Of a DNA stretch of 64,000 nucleotides, positions 27,840 to 36,915 are shown piece by piece. The stretch is from Allomuricauda sp. (lineage in GTDB: Bacteria > Bacteroidota > Bacteroidia > Flavobacteriales > Flavobacteriaceae), in contig NZ_JANQLX010000016.1 of NCBI RefSeq assembly GCF_028280385.1, positions 30,197 to 94,196 of the forward strand, read 5' to 3'. The stretch's first letter is position 1. Each line of letters opens with the position of its first letter. The position numbers were made by a program, and so were the translations under genes. The notes under the pieces are model-generated. The model was not told the origin of the DNA, did not search any database, and saw only the letters and a program-made list of their open reading frames with translations.

Positions 27840-28643
27840 ATGAAAGAAATTCTAAGGCGTGGCATTACTGGAGTGATATATGTCGTTCTCCTGATGGGTA
27901 CGGTATTTTTAAGCTCTGATGCCTTCGACTTTCTCTTTATGGTCTTTGGGCTTGCCTGTCTATACGAATTCAAACGTATTGTCCATCTAAGGAACTACTA
28001 TGTTTATGTGGCCTATCTGGCCTTATGGTGGGCCTTTATCTACTTTGTACAGGACAAAGTTCTAATCAATGGTTTGATGTTGCTCACCATTACGGTGGAT
28101 TTGGCCCTGATCGCATTTTTGTTTTCCAAAAAAGCCGGGGAGTTCAATACCCTCCAAAAATTTGTGATTGCCGTGCTATACTTGGGAGGAGGTTGTATAT
28201 TCCTGACCATGATCCCATACAAACAGGAAGGTTTTTCCCAATTTTTGATCGTTGGTATTTTTATCCTGATATGGGTCAATGACACTTTTGCCTATCTGGT
28301 GGGCCGAACTTTGGGCAGAACCAAACTTTATCCTGCAGTTTCTCCTAAAAAAACTGTTGAAGGTTCTGTAGGAGGTCTTATTTTTGCATTGTTGGCAGCC
28401 TACTTTCTGGCCAATTATGAACCTAGCTTAACACTAACGGAATGGTTAGTCTTGGCCACGGTCATTGTAATTGCCGGAAGTTTGGGGGATTTATTGGAAT
28501 CAAAATTCAAACGATTGGCAAATGTGAAGGATAGCGGAGCCATTCTTCCCGGCCATGGTGGTATTTGGGATCGTTTGGACAGTTTGGTCTTTGCAGCCCC
28601 TTTTGCCTATTTGGTACTTAATTTATTTTCATATGTTTCATAG
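27840..28643 (+). CDS. cdsA: phosphatidate cytidylyltransferase (CdsA)
   Basis: Makes CDP-diacylglycerol from phosphatidate and CTP, the precursor of all phospholipids. The 267-aa integral membrane protein has about seven to eight hydrophobic segments. The family signature is split as SPKKTVEGSVGG (about 169-180) and the C-terminal GDLLESKFKRLANVKDSG...HGGIWDRLDSL. It overlaps psd by 11 nt. Confidence 0.95.
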   Translation: MKEILRRGITGVIYVVLLMGTVFLSSDAFDFLFMVFGLACLYEFKRIVHLRNYYVYVAYLALWWAFIYFVQDKVLINGLMLLTITVDLALIAFLFSKKAGEFNTLQKFVIAVLYLGGGCIFLTMIPYKQEGFSQFLIVGIFILIWVNDTFAYLVGRTLGRTKLYPAVSPKKTVEGSVGGLIFALLAAYFLANYEPSLTLTEWLVLATVIVIAGSLGDLLESKFKRLANVKDSGAILPGHGGIWDRLDSLVFAAPFAYLVLNLFSYVS

Positions 28644-29298
28644 AGAAGGGCAAAAAATAATCATTACAACCTTTTTTCTAGTGGTGGGCCTAATACTTGT
28701 GGCCCAATTTTATATCAACCCGGAATGGTTGCGGTATGCACTCCAAATTGGAGCACTCGCATTGCTGGTGATGATACTGCAGTTCTTTAGGAACCCAAAA
28801 AGATTGGTGACCCCCAATTTTGATGAGATTTTGGCCCCTGTGGATGGCAAGGTAGTGGTCATAGAAGAAGTGGATGAACCTGAGTATTTCAAGGAAAAGA
28901 AAAAGCAGGTATCCATCTTTATGTCGCCTTTGAACGTTCATGTAACCCGATATGCCGCCAGCGGTACCGTGACCTACTCCAAATATCACCCAGGAAAATA
29001 TTTAGTGGCCTGGCATCCCAAATCCAGCACGGAAAATGAACGGACAACCGTGGTACTGCATACCCCAAAATTTGGTGAAATAGGCTATCGGCAAATAGCG
29101 GGTGCCTTGGCACGCCGAATTGTAAACTATGCCGAAGAAGGTGAACAAGTAACCCAAGGGCAGGATGCCGGATTTATCAAATTTGGCTCCAGGGTAGATC
29201 TTCTGTTACCCTTGGATTGCGACATTACCGTTAAATTGAATCAGAAGGTAAAAGGAGGTAAAACCTGTATTGCCTCCCTAAGAAAACAGGATGACTGA
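28633..29298 (+). CDS. psd: phosphatidylserine decarboxylase proenzyme, short form
   Basis: A 221-aa short-type phosphatidylserine decarboxylase (or archaetidylserine-type relative) producing phosphatidylethanolamine. The ATG at 28633 overlaps the end of cdsA; longer in-frame starts lie deep inside cdsA. An N-terminal hydrophobic hairpin (about 8-48) anchors it. FMSPLNVHVTR and the autocleavage region KFGSRVDLLLP are present, with the Gly-Ser pair at which the enzyme self-cleaves to create its pyruvoyl group. It follows CdsA, so the two enzymes act on successive branches of the same pathway. The serine-adding enzyme PssA is not seen here. Confidence 0.92.
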   Translation: MFHREGQKIIITTFFLVVGLILVAQFYINPEWLRYALQIGALALLVMILQFFRNPKRLVTPNFDEILAPVDGKVVVIEEVDEPEYFKEKKKQVSIFMSPLNVHVTRYAASGTVTYSKYHPGKYLVAWHPKSSTENERTTVVLHTPKFGEIGYRQIAGALARRIVNYAEEGEQVTQGQDAGFIKFGSRVDLLLPLDCDITVKLNQKVKGGKTCIASLRKQDD

Positions 29299-29560
29299 TG
29301 AGGGGTTACATAAAAAGTTTGAAGAGGCCGTAGCATATATCAATAGCTATACCGAGCCCATGCCCGCCGACCTGTTGCTCAAATTATACGCCTACTATAA
29401 AATTGCCAATAAAAACTACAGCGATCCTGGCAGTAAAACTCCCTTGATCAATGCATTTAAGGCCAATGCCCTAATTCAGGCCCAGCATATCAGTGCCGCG
29501 GATGCCATGCGCAATTATATAGAACTGGTGGATCGCGAAATCAGAAATAAGAAAAAGTAG
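29291..29560 (+). CDS. acyl-CoA-binding protein (ACBP)
   Basis: An 89-aa small cytosolic carrier of acyl-CoA esters. The four-helix ACBP pattern is visible: LHKKFEEAVAYINSY, LLLKLYAYYKIA (the conserved L-x-LYxxYKQ-type helix), a loop, then AMRNYIELV. ACBPs are rare in bacteria and more frequent in eukaryotes and some Bacteroidota. It overlaps psd by 8 nt, so co-translation with lipid synthesis genes is likely. Confidence 0.88.
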   Translation: MTDEGLHKKFEEAVAYINSYTEPMPADLLLKLYAYYKIANKNYSDPGSKTPLINAFKANALIQAQHISAADAMRNYIELVDREIRNKKK

Positions 29561-29562
29561 AC

Positions 29563-30162
29563 CTAGTCCTCAATTTCGACTACCCTGGTATTGGATAGGG
29601 TATCGTGCCATCCTATGGCATTCTTGCCCAAAAATGAAAATACCTCAAAGGGAATCAGCCTACAAAGGCTTCGGGTAACGATCATGGCAAAAGTTGGTTT
29701 TTCACCATTCTCGGTGACCACTTTGGTCTTGGTAAAGAACTTTCCAATGGATCTTCCGGTCAGTCCTTCAAAAAAGATATAGTAAGCACAGAGCACTATC
29801 CCTCCAAAGAGATAATCCAGTAATTTATTGTCCTGGTCAAAAAAAGTGAGCTTCTCAGGTGCCACATAGGACAAAATCAGCGCGACAACCACCCCTACCA
29901 AGGAGGCCAAGCCCAATATAAACAGGTAATCCACCAAATAATTGATGAATCTTTTACCTGCACTTGCCGTAGCTAACTGAGGTTGATCCGAATGCATGCT
30001 CCCAAAACTTCTGGTCGTTATGTTTTCGTCCCTTTCAAAAGACGGACAATCATTTTCAAAATCCGCTAGGTCGTTGGTAAGCCCACAGACAATTCCTCTT
30101 TCAAAATCGTTCTTACGGTGCACACAAATTTTACAGAATGCCAGATGTTGGTCTCGGGTCAT
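29563..30162 (-). CDS. RDD family membrane protein with N-terminal Cys motif
   Basis: A 199-aa protein with an N-terminal Cys-rich cytosolic segment (C10, C13, C26, C39 in a C-x2-C-x12-C-x12-C pattern), which could bind zinc. An RDD domain follows: three hydrophobic segments at about 72-96, 117-138 and 145-175, with RFINYLVDYL and LTGRSIGKFFTKT. RDD proteins are proposed Na+/H+ antiporters or membrane regulators. It converges on the ACBP gene with a 2-bp gap. Confidence 0.85.
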   Translation of the reverse strand: MTRDQHLAFCKICVHRKNDFERGIVCGLTNDLADFENDCPSFERDENITTRSFGSMHSDQPQLATASAGKRFINYLVDYLFILGLASLVGVVVALILSYVAPEKLTFFDQDNKLLDYLFGGIVLCAYYIFFEGLTGRSIGKFFTKTKVVTENGEKPTFAMIVTRSLCRLIPFEVFSFLGKNAIGWHDTLSNTRVVEIED

Positions 30163-30253
30163 AATTTGAAGGGTAAGTTATGGTTGTATTCAAGAAAAAA
30201 CGTACAAATAATCGCTTCATTGTGTTGGGTACACCAATCATACAAAGATTTCA

Positions 30254-31525
30254 TCAAAGAGCAGGTTCTCCTGTGGCAGTAGATGTTTTTTCACCATAGG
30301 TGAAATAAATACCCCCTATTATGGTCACCACAAAATACATGGCCACCACGGTACTACCAAAATACAAGTACGTGTTCAGACCAAACCAATCCCCAGTTGT
30401 ATAAATCAGTGCCAAACCGGCCACACTTCTTAAAATTTCCACCCAAACCGCATATTTAGCCCTGTCCATTAGGGCAGTGTACCCAAAAATTCCGATAAAT
30501 ATAAAGGCCCCAAACCACAAAAGCCCCTGGAAACCAATGTTGGAATAATTGTAAAACATAAAGAGCATTAAAGCGGTATTGCCCAACAATTGGAAGATGG
30601 AATAGGCTTTCAATGACTTGGAGGCCAAAGGCCTGTATTTTTCAAAATTGTAGACGTTGTCTATAATGGCTATTGGGTATTTTTCCTTGACATCCTCTGG
30701 CCGCCAACCTGTAGGCATAAACCAGATTCTAAATTTATCCAGAACACTGCGGGTACGCCAAGCATCCTTGATCAATCGCCAAATGTGCTGAAAATTTATA
30801 AGAATGGGATTCCAGGTGCTTGCTGGTTTCAGTACACCATACTGGGGTGGAACATCGTCCAGTTCCTCTTGAAAAGTACCGAACATCCTATCCCAAAAAC
30901 TAAATATCTGCCCTAAATTCTTGTCAATATATTCAGGGTTTATGGCGTGGTGCACCCGATGTTGCGAAGGCGTAATGATCACATACTCCAGCCAACCCAT
31001 TTTTCCAATATGTTGGGTATGATACCAAAACTGGGCAAACAAGTGCAAGGGGCCTAAAATGGCAACTACCTTATGCGGTATGCCCAACAAAGCCGCCGGA
31101 AGGAGCAACAGGGGAAAATATACCAACAAATTTGAAATGGATTGCCGCAAAGCACAGGCCAAATTAAATTCCTCACTGCTATGGTGAATCACATGTTGGT
31201 TCCAAAAAAAATTAATGCGATGACTCAATCGATGGTTCCAATATCCTGCAAAATCCAATGCCAAAAATCCCAAAACCCATACCAGCCAGGTGGTATTGAT
31301 TTGGGTAAGGGCCAGATGTTTCAATAGATAGGGGTATGTGACCAGCACCACTCCAAGTCCCAAGGAATCCTTCACCACATTGGTAAGTCCAGAACTCAAG
31401 CTGCTTACCGTATCCATTACATTATGCTTTTGGTTCTTCACCCAATAACCATAAAGGACCTCAAACAGTACCAAACCCACAAAAAAAGGTATGGCGTACA
31501 ATAGCGCGGTTGCATAGGTTTCCAT
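30254..31525 (-). CDS. fatty acid hydroxylase/sterol desaturase family, AGMO-like
   Basis: A 423-aa integral membrane di-iron oxygenase. Histidine boxes: HRLSH (about 98-102), HVIHHSSEEFN (about 110-120) and HRVHHAIN (about 188-195), in the pattern H-x3-H, H-x2-HH, H-x2-HH. The C-terminal 150 residues add several TM helices. This arrangement matches alkylglycerol monooxygenase-type members more than simple sterol desaturases. Substrate is unknown; ether lipids or sphingoid-type lipids are candidates. It is monocistronic. Confidence 0.87.
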   Translation of the reverse strand: METYATALLYAIPFFVGLVLFEVLYGYWVKNQKHNVMDTVSSLSSGLTNVVKDSLGLGVVLVTYPYLLKHLALTQINTTWLVWVLGFLALDFAGYWNHRLSHRINFFWNQHVIHHSSEEFNLACALRQSISNLLVYFPLLLLPAALLGIPHKVVAILGPLHLFAQFWYHTQHIGKMGWLEYVIITPSQHRVHHAINPEYIDKNLGQIFSFWDRMFGTFQEELDDVPPQYGVLKPASTWNPILINFQHIWRLIKDAWRTRSVLDKFRIWFMPTGWRPEDVKEKYPIAIIDNVYNFEKYRPLASKSLKAYSIFQLLGNTALMLFMFYNYSNIGFQGLLWFGAFIFIGIFGYTALMDRAKYAVWVEILRSVAGLALIYTTGDWFGLNTYLYFGSTVVAMYFVVTIIGGIYFTYGEKTSTATGEPAL

Positions 31526-31562
31526 TGCTTTAAAGATATAAAAACCGGATAATACGCGATTG

Positions 31563-33848
31563 CTAGGGCTTTTCCACCTTTACTACAATGGATTTGCTAA
31601 CCGGCGTCTGGCTCTTGTCCGCATATAGGTCTATGGGTACCAAAACATTGGTTTCAGGAAAGTAGGCACATAGGTTTTGGGATGGGATGTTATAGGGAAT
31701 TACCTTAAAATTTTCTGCCCTTCGAACAACCTCGTTATACTGACTTACCAAATTGACAATCTGCAATGGTTCCAAACCATGTTGCGCCATATCGTCCCCG
31801 TTCATAAATACTACCCTCCGTTCTCCATAAATTCCACGGTATCTATCGTCCAAGCCATAAATAGTGGTATTGAACTGGTCATGGCTCCTGACCGTCATTA
31901 GCAGAAATTCATCCTGTTCCAGTGAATGTGCGGGGAGTCCACAAATTGAAAATTGGGCCCTACCCCCCGGTAATTTGGAAAAATCGCCTTGACGGGCATT
32001 ATTGGGCAGGTAAAAACCTGCTCCCTTTGATCTTTTGGAATAATCTTCGAATCCAGTCAATACCGCGGTTATTTTCTCCCGAACCGCATCGTAATCAGTA
32101 CTGTAACGCTCCCAATCAATAGTGGTATCATTACCAAAATATGCATTGGCAATCCTTGCCACAATTTCGGGCTCACTTTTGAGATGTTCACTGGCCGGTT
32201 TTAGTTTTCCCTTGCTTTGGTGAACCTTACCCATACTATTTTCTACCGTGACAAATCTTCCGCCATCCTGTTCGGTCCTGCCCAATGTAGGCAGGATTAA
32301 GGAGGTTTTCCCGGCGGTGAGATGGGTACGATTGAGTTTGGTGCTCACAGAAACGGTCAACTCACAACGCTGAAGTGCTTCTGCAGTGTATTCCGTGTCC
32401 GATGCGGCGGAGACAAAATTTCCTCCCAATGCCACAAATACCTTTGCTTTTTTGGAGTGCATGGCCTGGATGGCATGTACGGTATCCAAACCTTCAGCGG
32501 TGGGCGGGTCAAAATTAAATTCCTTTTTCAGCGCTTGGTTAAAAGGTTCCGAAACATGGTGGACGATTCCCACACTTCGGTCCCCCTGCACGTTACTATG
32601 CCCACGAACCGGACAGGTTCCAGCACCTTTTTTTCCAATACTTCCTTTTAGCAACAACAGGTTTACACATTCCTTAATGTTCTCCACCCCATTTTTATGC
32701 TGCGTAAGTCCCATGGCCCAACAAATGATGATTTTGGATTTTTTGGCCAAAACCTCCACAGCTTCATCAATCTTTTCGCTGGCCACCCCACAAAGTTGAA
32801 GTAATTCCAATTCTTCATAGCGCTCCAAATATGCCAAAAGCTCCCCAAAACCTTGGGTTTTTGATGCAATGAAATCATGATCAAATACCTTATTGTCCTT
32901 ATTGTCCCTTTGGGCCAGTCGTTTCATAATCAGCTTTAAAAGGGGAACATCCTGATTGATCTTCACCTGCAGAAAAATATCGGTCAGGGCGGTGCCCTTA
33001 CCCATGATTCCGCTTATTTGCTGTGGATTTTTAAATCGATTTAGGCCACTTTCGGAGAGTGGATTTACCGTAATGATCTTACCTCCGTTCTCTTTACATT
33101 TTTGCAGGGCCGATAGCATTCTGGGGTGGTTTGTGCCCGGGTTTTGCCCGATGACCATCACCACATCAGCTTCCTCAAAATCTTCCAACACCACGGAACC
33201 CTTTCCAATTCCCAAGGTTTCAGATAAGGCCACCCCACTTGATTCATGGCACATATTGGAACAATCGGGCATATTGTTGGTCCCAAAGGCACGGGCGAAC
33301 AAGCCATACAAAAAGGCTGCCTCGTTGCTAGACCGTCCGGAGGTATAAAAAACGGCTTCATTGGGGTCATTTAGACTTTTGAGATGGTCGGCAACGGCGG
33401 TAAATGCCTCCTCCCAAGAAATAGGTTCATAATGGACGGAACCCGGTTTTAGGATAAAAGGTTCAGTGATCCTGCCACTCTTTCCAATTTCATAATCCGT
33501 CCAATTGGAAATTTCCTCAACGGAATATTTTTTAAAAAAATCCCGGTCTACCCTTTCAAAAGTGGTTTCCTCTGCAATGGCCTTTACACCATTCTCACAA
33601 TACTCGCCAAGTTTTGAAGGCTTTACGGGATCGGGCCAGGCACAACCCGGACAATCAAATCCCTCTTTTTGGTTCATTCTAGAGAGGGTCTTGATAGATC
33701 GGAACAGCCCGGATTCCTTGCTTACATGTTCCAATGCCACCTTAATGGCTGGCATTCCGGCTGCATATTCCTTGGGCTGGGTGACTTCTATGTTTGAAAA
33801 AGAGATATCGCCTGTGACCGATATATTCCGCTTTTGTTCTTTTTGCAT
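31563..33848 (-). CDS. FdhF/YdeP family molybdopterin oxidoreductase
   Basis: 761 aa from ATG 33848 (a TTG three codons upstream is possible). N-terminal FDCPGCAWPDP, SNMCHESSGVAL, MVIGQNPGTNHPRM, PVRGHSNVQGDR and C-terminal MTVRSHDQFNTTIYG match the YdeP branch of the formate dehydrogenase/nitrate reductase superfamily. The classical 4Fe-4S CxxC spacing of true FdhF is not evident at the N-terminus. No signal peptide is visible, so it is cytosolic. No FdhD, electron-transfer subunit or Mo-cofactor gene is adjacent, so its partner is unknown. YdeP is linked to acid resistance in E. coli. Confidence 0.9.
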   Translation of the reverse strand: MQKEQKRNISVTGDISFSNIEVTQPKEYAAGMPAIKVALEHVSKESGLFRSIKTLSRMNQKEGFDCPGCAWPDPVKPSKLGEYCENGVKAIAEETTFERVDRDFFKKYSVEEISNWTDYEIGKSGRITEPFILKPGSVHYEPISWEEAFTAVADHLKSLNDPNEAVFYTSGRSSNEAAFLYGLFARAFGTNNMPDCSNMCHESSGVALSETLGIGKGSVVLEDFEEADVVMVIGQNPGTNHPRMLSALQKCKENGGKIITVNPLSESGLNRFKNPQQISGIMGKGTALTDIFLQVKINQDVPLLKLIMKRLAQRDNKDNKVFDHDFIASKTQGFGELLAYLERYEELELLQLCGVASEKIDEAVEVLAKKSKIIICWAMGLTQHKNGVENIKECVNLLLLKGSIGKKGAGTCPVRGHSNVQGDRSVGIVHHVSEPFNQALKKEFNFDPPTAEGLDTVHAIQAMHSKKAKVFVALGGNFVSAASDTEYTAEALQRCELTVSVSTKLNRTHLTAGKTSLILPTLGRTEQDGGRFVTVENSMGKVHQSKGKLKPASEHLKSEPEIVARIANAYFGNDTTIDWERYSTDYDAVREKITAVLTGFEDYSKRSKGAGFYLPNNARQGDFSKLPGGRAQFSICGLPAHSLEQDEFLLMTVRSHDQFNTTIYGLDDRYRGIYGERRVVFMNGDDMAQHGLEPLQIVNLVSQYNEVVRRAENFKVIPYNIPSQNLCAYFPETNVLVPIDLYADKSQTPVSKSIVVKVEKP

Positions 33849-33930
33849 ATCCAACAAAACTTATGGCTTAAAGATAGGTATTGTCCTTCACTTGGTGGTA
33901 TTTCGCTGTGGCGGAGGCCCCTAGTTGGAG

Positions 33931-34797
33931 TCAAAGGTTAAAGGTCTCCTTGATACTGGAAGTGGACAATAATTTTTTGATGGATTCCAGCCTGTCCGGA
34001 CTTTTCAAAAAGGGATGTTCCTGATATAGTTTTTGGTATGCGGACACCACTTCATTGGAATAGCTTTCTACCTTTCGGTCCACCACCGCATTGATTTGGC
34101 TTATTACATTCTTTTGAAAATGCAGTCCAATCGGGTCTACGTATCCCATTTTTATAAAGCCGACGGTCTTCCGATGGCAACGACAAGGGTTGGATGTGTT
34201 GATAAGTCCGCATTTGTGGTCCATAAAATTGTATAGTTGCTTTTTGGCCCTGTGCAGTTTAACCCTGAAATTTTCTTTGCTGATTTCCATAATTTCACTC
34301 CCCACGGCATCTGAAAACTCAAATAGTTCCCCAATGATGTAGATGAGTCGCTGCTCACGGTCCAGGCACAACAGCATTCCCTTCATGCAACTGATCTTGG
34401 CCTCGTTTACCAAAAGTTTTTCCTCCACTTCAAAGGAATAATTGGAAAGCGTTTCATCTGGCAATTGATCCAGCCCCTGTCCGAATTCCTCAAAGGTCGG
34501 TGCATTGATTTCATGTTTGCCGCGTTTCATGTTCAGGAAATGGTTTTTAAGAATCCGGTACATCCAGGTCCTAAACTGGCTCTTTCCCTCAAAGGTATCC
34601 AGTTTGGTGATTACCTTGATCAAAACTTCCTGGCTAAGGTCCGCCGCCTCATCAGCATCGCCAACAAAGGTCAGGGCCACGTTGTACACCCAATCCTGGT
34701 GACGTACGATGAGCAGTTCCAAAGAGGCCTTATCTCCGGATAAGGCCCTTTTGATCAACACTTCATCGGTTACTTTGTCTTGATTTTCCTTGCCCAT
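33931..34797 (-). CDS. ECF-type sigma factor with C-terminal Cys motif
   Basis: A 288-aa sigma-70 family factor, long for an ECF factor. Region 2 (about 28-95: VYNVALTFVGDADEAADLSQEV, FRTWMYRILKNHFLN) and region 4 (about 140-190) are followed by a 95-residue extension with C196, C205 and C207 (KCGLINTSNPCRCHRK). A C-x8-C-x-C motif of this kind recurs in some Bacteroidota sigma factors and could bind metal or sense thiol state. No anti-sigma gene is next to it. Its ATG overlaps by one base the stop of the secreted SnoaL-like gene, giving a two-gene operon. Confidence 0.85.
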   Translation of the reverse strand: MGKENQDKVTDEVLIKRALSGDKASLELLIVRHQDWVYNVALTFVGDADEAADLSQEVLIKVITKLDTFEGKSQFRTWMYRILKNHFLNMKRGKHEINAPTFEEFGQGLDQLPDETLSNYSFEVEEKLLVNEAKISCMKGMLLCLDREQRLIYIIGELFEFSDAVGSEIMEISKENFRVKLHRAKKQLYNFMDHKCGLINTSNPCRCHRKTVGFIKMGYVDPIGLHFQKNVISQINAVVDRKVESYSNEVVSAYQKLYQEHPFLKSPDRLESIKKLLSTSSIKETFNL

Positions 34798-35288
34798 TAC
34801 TTGGTCAATAAATAGCTTCCATGTGGATTATCAAAGGTAAGCAACCATTTGCCATCTGTCTGACGTTCTAAATGTGAGACGGACAAGCCTGTTTGCTGTA
34901 CAACCGTACCATCGGGTGCCGTGCCGTTCATTACCCATGGGGCAATATGGGTGGCGGTATCCCCATTTACAAATACCTCATGTCCATTTGGGTATTCAAA
35001 TTGTGGGTTGATGGCAAAGGCGGCCAGGAACATTTGTTTTAGCGTTTTGTGATCCCTCACCGGGGTTTCAGGCTCAAAGATGACCAGTGCGCCTTCATGA
35101 TAACTTGACATCACGCCTTCAATATCTTTTCCGTTGAAGGATTTTGTCATGGTTTCAACTGCTTGCAGAACAGCTTTTTCGTCTTGTAAAATTGCTTCTT
35201 TCATTGTTTTGGGTTTTTGGGAAATCATACTTGTGCCCATACCTAGGCATAGTACCAAGGTTACATAAAGGCTTCTTTTGTATTTCAT
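34797..35288 (-). CDS. secreted SnoaL/NTF2-like (DUF4440-type) protein
   Basis: A 163-aa protein with a Sec signal peptide (about 1-23, ending SMIS-Q). An NTF2-like cone fold is suggested by DEKAVLQAVETMTKSFNGKDIEGVMSSY, HKTLKQMFLAAFAINPQFEYP and a final W-LLTFDNPHGSY. Such folds bind or convert small molecules, or serve as ligand sensors. It is the first gene of an operon with the Cys-motif sigma factor (TAATG junction). In the ECF41 group a SnoaL-like domain is fused to the sigma factor and modulates it; here the SnoaL-like protein is separate and exported, so the analogy is only suggestive. Confidence 0.8.
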   Translation of the reverse strand: MKYKRSLYVTLVLCLGMGTSMISQKPKTMKEAILQDEKAVLQAVETMTKSFNGKDIEGVMSSYHEGALVIFEPETPVRDHKTLKQMFLAAFAINPQFEYPNGHEVFVNGDTATHIAPWVMNGTAPDGTVVQQTGLSVSHLERQTDGKWLLTFDNPHGSYLLTK

Positions 35289-35493
35289 ACATTTTGCTTT
35301 GTTACTTGGACACTCCCCAAATACCGACTGTTACAGTTGTTCGGCAATAAAAAATATAAATAACTGTTAATGAGGGTTTTAAAATAAAAAATCTACCGAA
35401 GCTGAACCCAAGACCTGTATTATATGGTCAAAGAAGAATGCTACGCATTTTAAGCGCGAACACATGAAAACCTTATGTGGTGAGCTCTAAGGG

Positions 35494-36882
35494 TTAGGAC
35501 ACAATAGCCAACGGTTTGGTGCTGTTCCAATTACCGCGTGTAAAATCCGGGAAGGGTTGTGGGGCACCACCACTGGCCACAGACCGTTCGCTCAATGGGG
35601 CCACAGCGCTCCAAAAACAGCCCTCGTATACATTTTGGTCCAAGGGAAGGCCTTTTTGCAAACATTCCACAATGCGGTACATCATAATACCATCCATACC
35701 ACCATGACCACTTCCTTTGGTGGTTTCGTTAAGTCGTTTATACAAGGGGTGGTCGTATTTTTCATAAAGTACGGCAAGTTTATCTCCTTCCACCCAAGAA
35801 TGGTGGTCTTTGGTAACACCTTCCACCCCACCTTCCAAGGCTACCCTGGTGGGAAATCCTGCTAAAGTTCCCTGTGTACCCTGAATGAGGTTCAATCGAC
35901 TGTAGGGTCTGGGACTGGTCTCGTCCCACTGTACCATTACAGTTTTTCCTAAATGTGTCTTTATGATGGAAGTGTTTAAATCCCCACCCAAGTAGTCGAG
36001 TTGGTTCCATTTATGATCCGCTGGATACTTCTTTTTGGCATAGGCGATCCTTCCCACGGCAGGAGTGGAAAAGGATACCAAACTTCCAAAATTATCATCG
36101 GTCCGTCCTAAGTTCATATACTGGGCCACAGGACCCAATCCATGGGTGGGATACAGATTTCCATTGCGTTTGGCATAGTGGTAGGTCCGCCAGGAGCCGG
36201 TGCCCCTTTTTTGCTCCTCCATTTGCCCTCGAAGTTCATGAATGTAAGCAGCTTCCCCATGAAGAATTTCGCCAATTGCACCTTGACGGCACATATTCAA
36301 AAACATGAGCTCGTCCCTGCCGTAATTCACGTTTTCCATCATCATACAGTGCTTCTGGGTTCGCTCCGAGGTATCCACAATGTCCCACATTTCGCTTAGG
36401 GTTACGGCCAAGGGGACTTCCACGAAGGCATGGGCTCCCTTTTCCATGGCTTCAATGGCCATAGGGGCATGATTCATCCAGTTGGTCGCTATAAAGACCA
36501 CATCGGGTTTTACCTCATCCAACATCTTTTTCCATTGGTTCTCATCCCCAAAATACTCCGCTATGTTTTTATGTCTTTTTTTGCCCGCTACATCCCTGAC
36601 CCATCCTACTTTTTGCTTTACCAAATCTTCATAGAGGTCACAAATGGCCACCACCTCGGTATTCTCTAAAGAGGCTAGAAATTTTAGATGCGTACCTCCC
36701 CTGGCACCTACGCCAATAAATGCTGCACGGACATGTTCCAGTTTGGGAGCTGCAAAATCTCCCATATACCGGGATTGGAATGGTCTTTCACCGTAGGCTT
36801 GCAAACCTGCAGGCAATAGTGAGACCGCCGCAGCGGACAATGAAGTTTTCTTGAGAAATTTACGACGGTCAAGGTTTTTCAT
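35494..36882 (-). CDS. GH109-type Gfo/Idh/MocA glycosidase, Tat-exported
   Basis: A 462-aa NAD-dependent Gfo/Idh/MocA protein with a twin-Arg-like signal (DRRKFLKKTSLSAAAVSLLP). The Rossmann motif is GVGARGGTH. Segments NVNYGRDELMFLN, GELRGQ-like HELRGQMEE and YPTHGLGPVAQYMN match GH109, whose members remove terminal alpha-N-acetylgalactosamine using NAD as an internal cofactor. The exact substrate cannot be told from sequence. A 14-bp LacI-type palindrome lies 20 bp upstream, implying sugar control. Confidence 0.88.
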   Translation of the reverse strand: MKNLDRRKFLKKTSLSAAAVSLLPAGLQAYGERPFQSRYMGDFAAPKLEHVRAAFIGVGARGGTHLKFLASLENTEVVAICDLYEDLVKQKVGWVRDVAGKKRHKNIAEYFGDENQWKKMLDEVKPDVVFIATNWMNHAPMAIEAMEKGAHAFVEVPLAVTLSEMWDIVDTSERTQKHCMMMENVNYGRDELMFLNMCRQGAIGEILHGEAAYIHELRGQMEEQKRGTGSWRTYHYAKRNGNLYPTHGLGPVAQYMNLGRTDDNFGSLVSFSTPAVGRIAYAKKKYPADHKWNQLDYLGGDLNTSIIKTHLGKTVMVQWDETSPRPYSRLNLIQGTQGTLAGFPTRVALEGGVEGVTKDHHSWVEGDKLAVLYEKYDHPLYKRLNETTKGSGHGGMDGIMMYRIVECLQKGLPLDQNVYEGCFWSAVAPLSERSVASGGAPQPFPDFTRGNWNSTKPLAIVS

Positions 36883-36901
36883 GGTGATTTCTTTTTAAAA
36901 A

Positions 36902-36915
36902 TGTTAACGTTAACA
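36902..36915. promoter_or_regulatory. LacI-type operator upstream of the GH109 gene
   Basis: TGTTAACGTTAACA is a perfect 14-bp palindrome with the central CG typical of LacI/GalR-family operators. It sits 20 bp upstream of the GH109 ATG. A -7-like TACATTCG (36927-36934 on the minus strand; one mismatch to TAnnTTTG) would place the transcription start just before the operator, which suits repression by blocking. No LacI-family gene is in the window. Confidence 0.55.
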
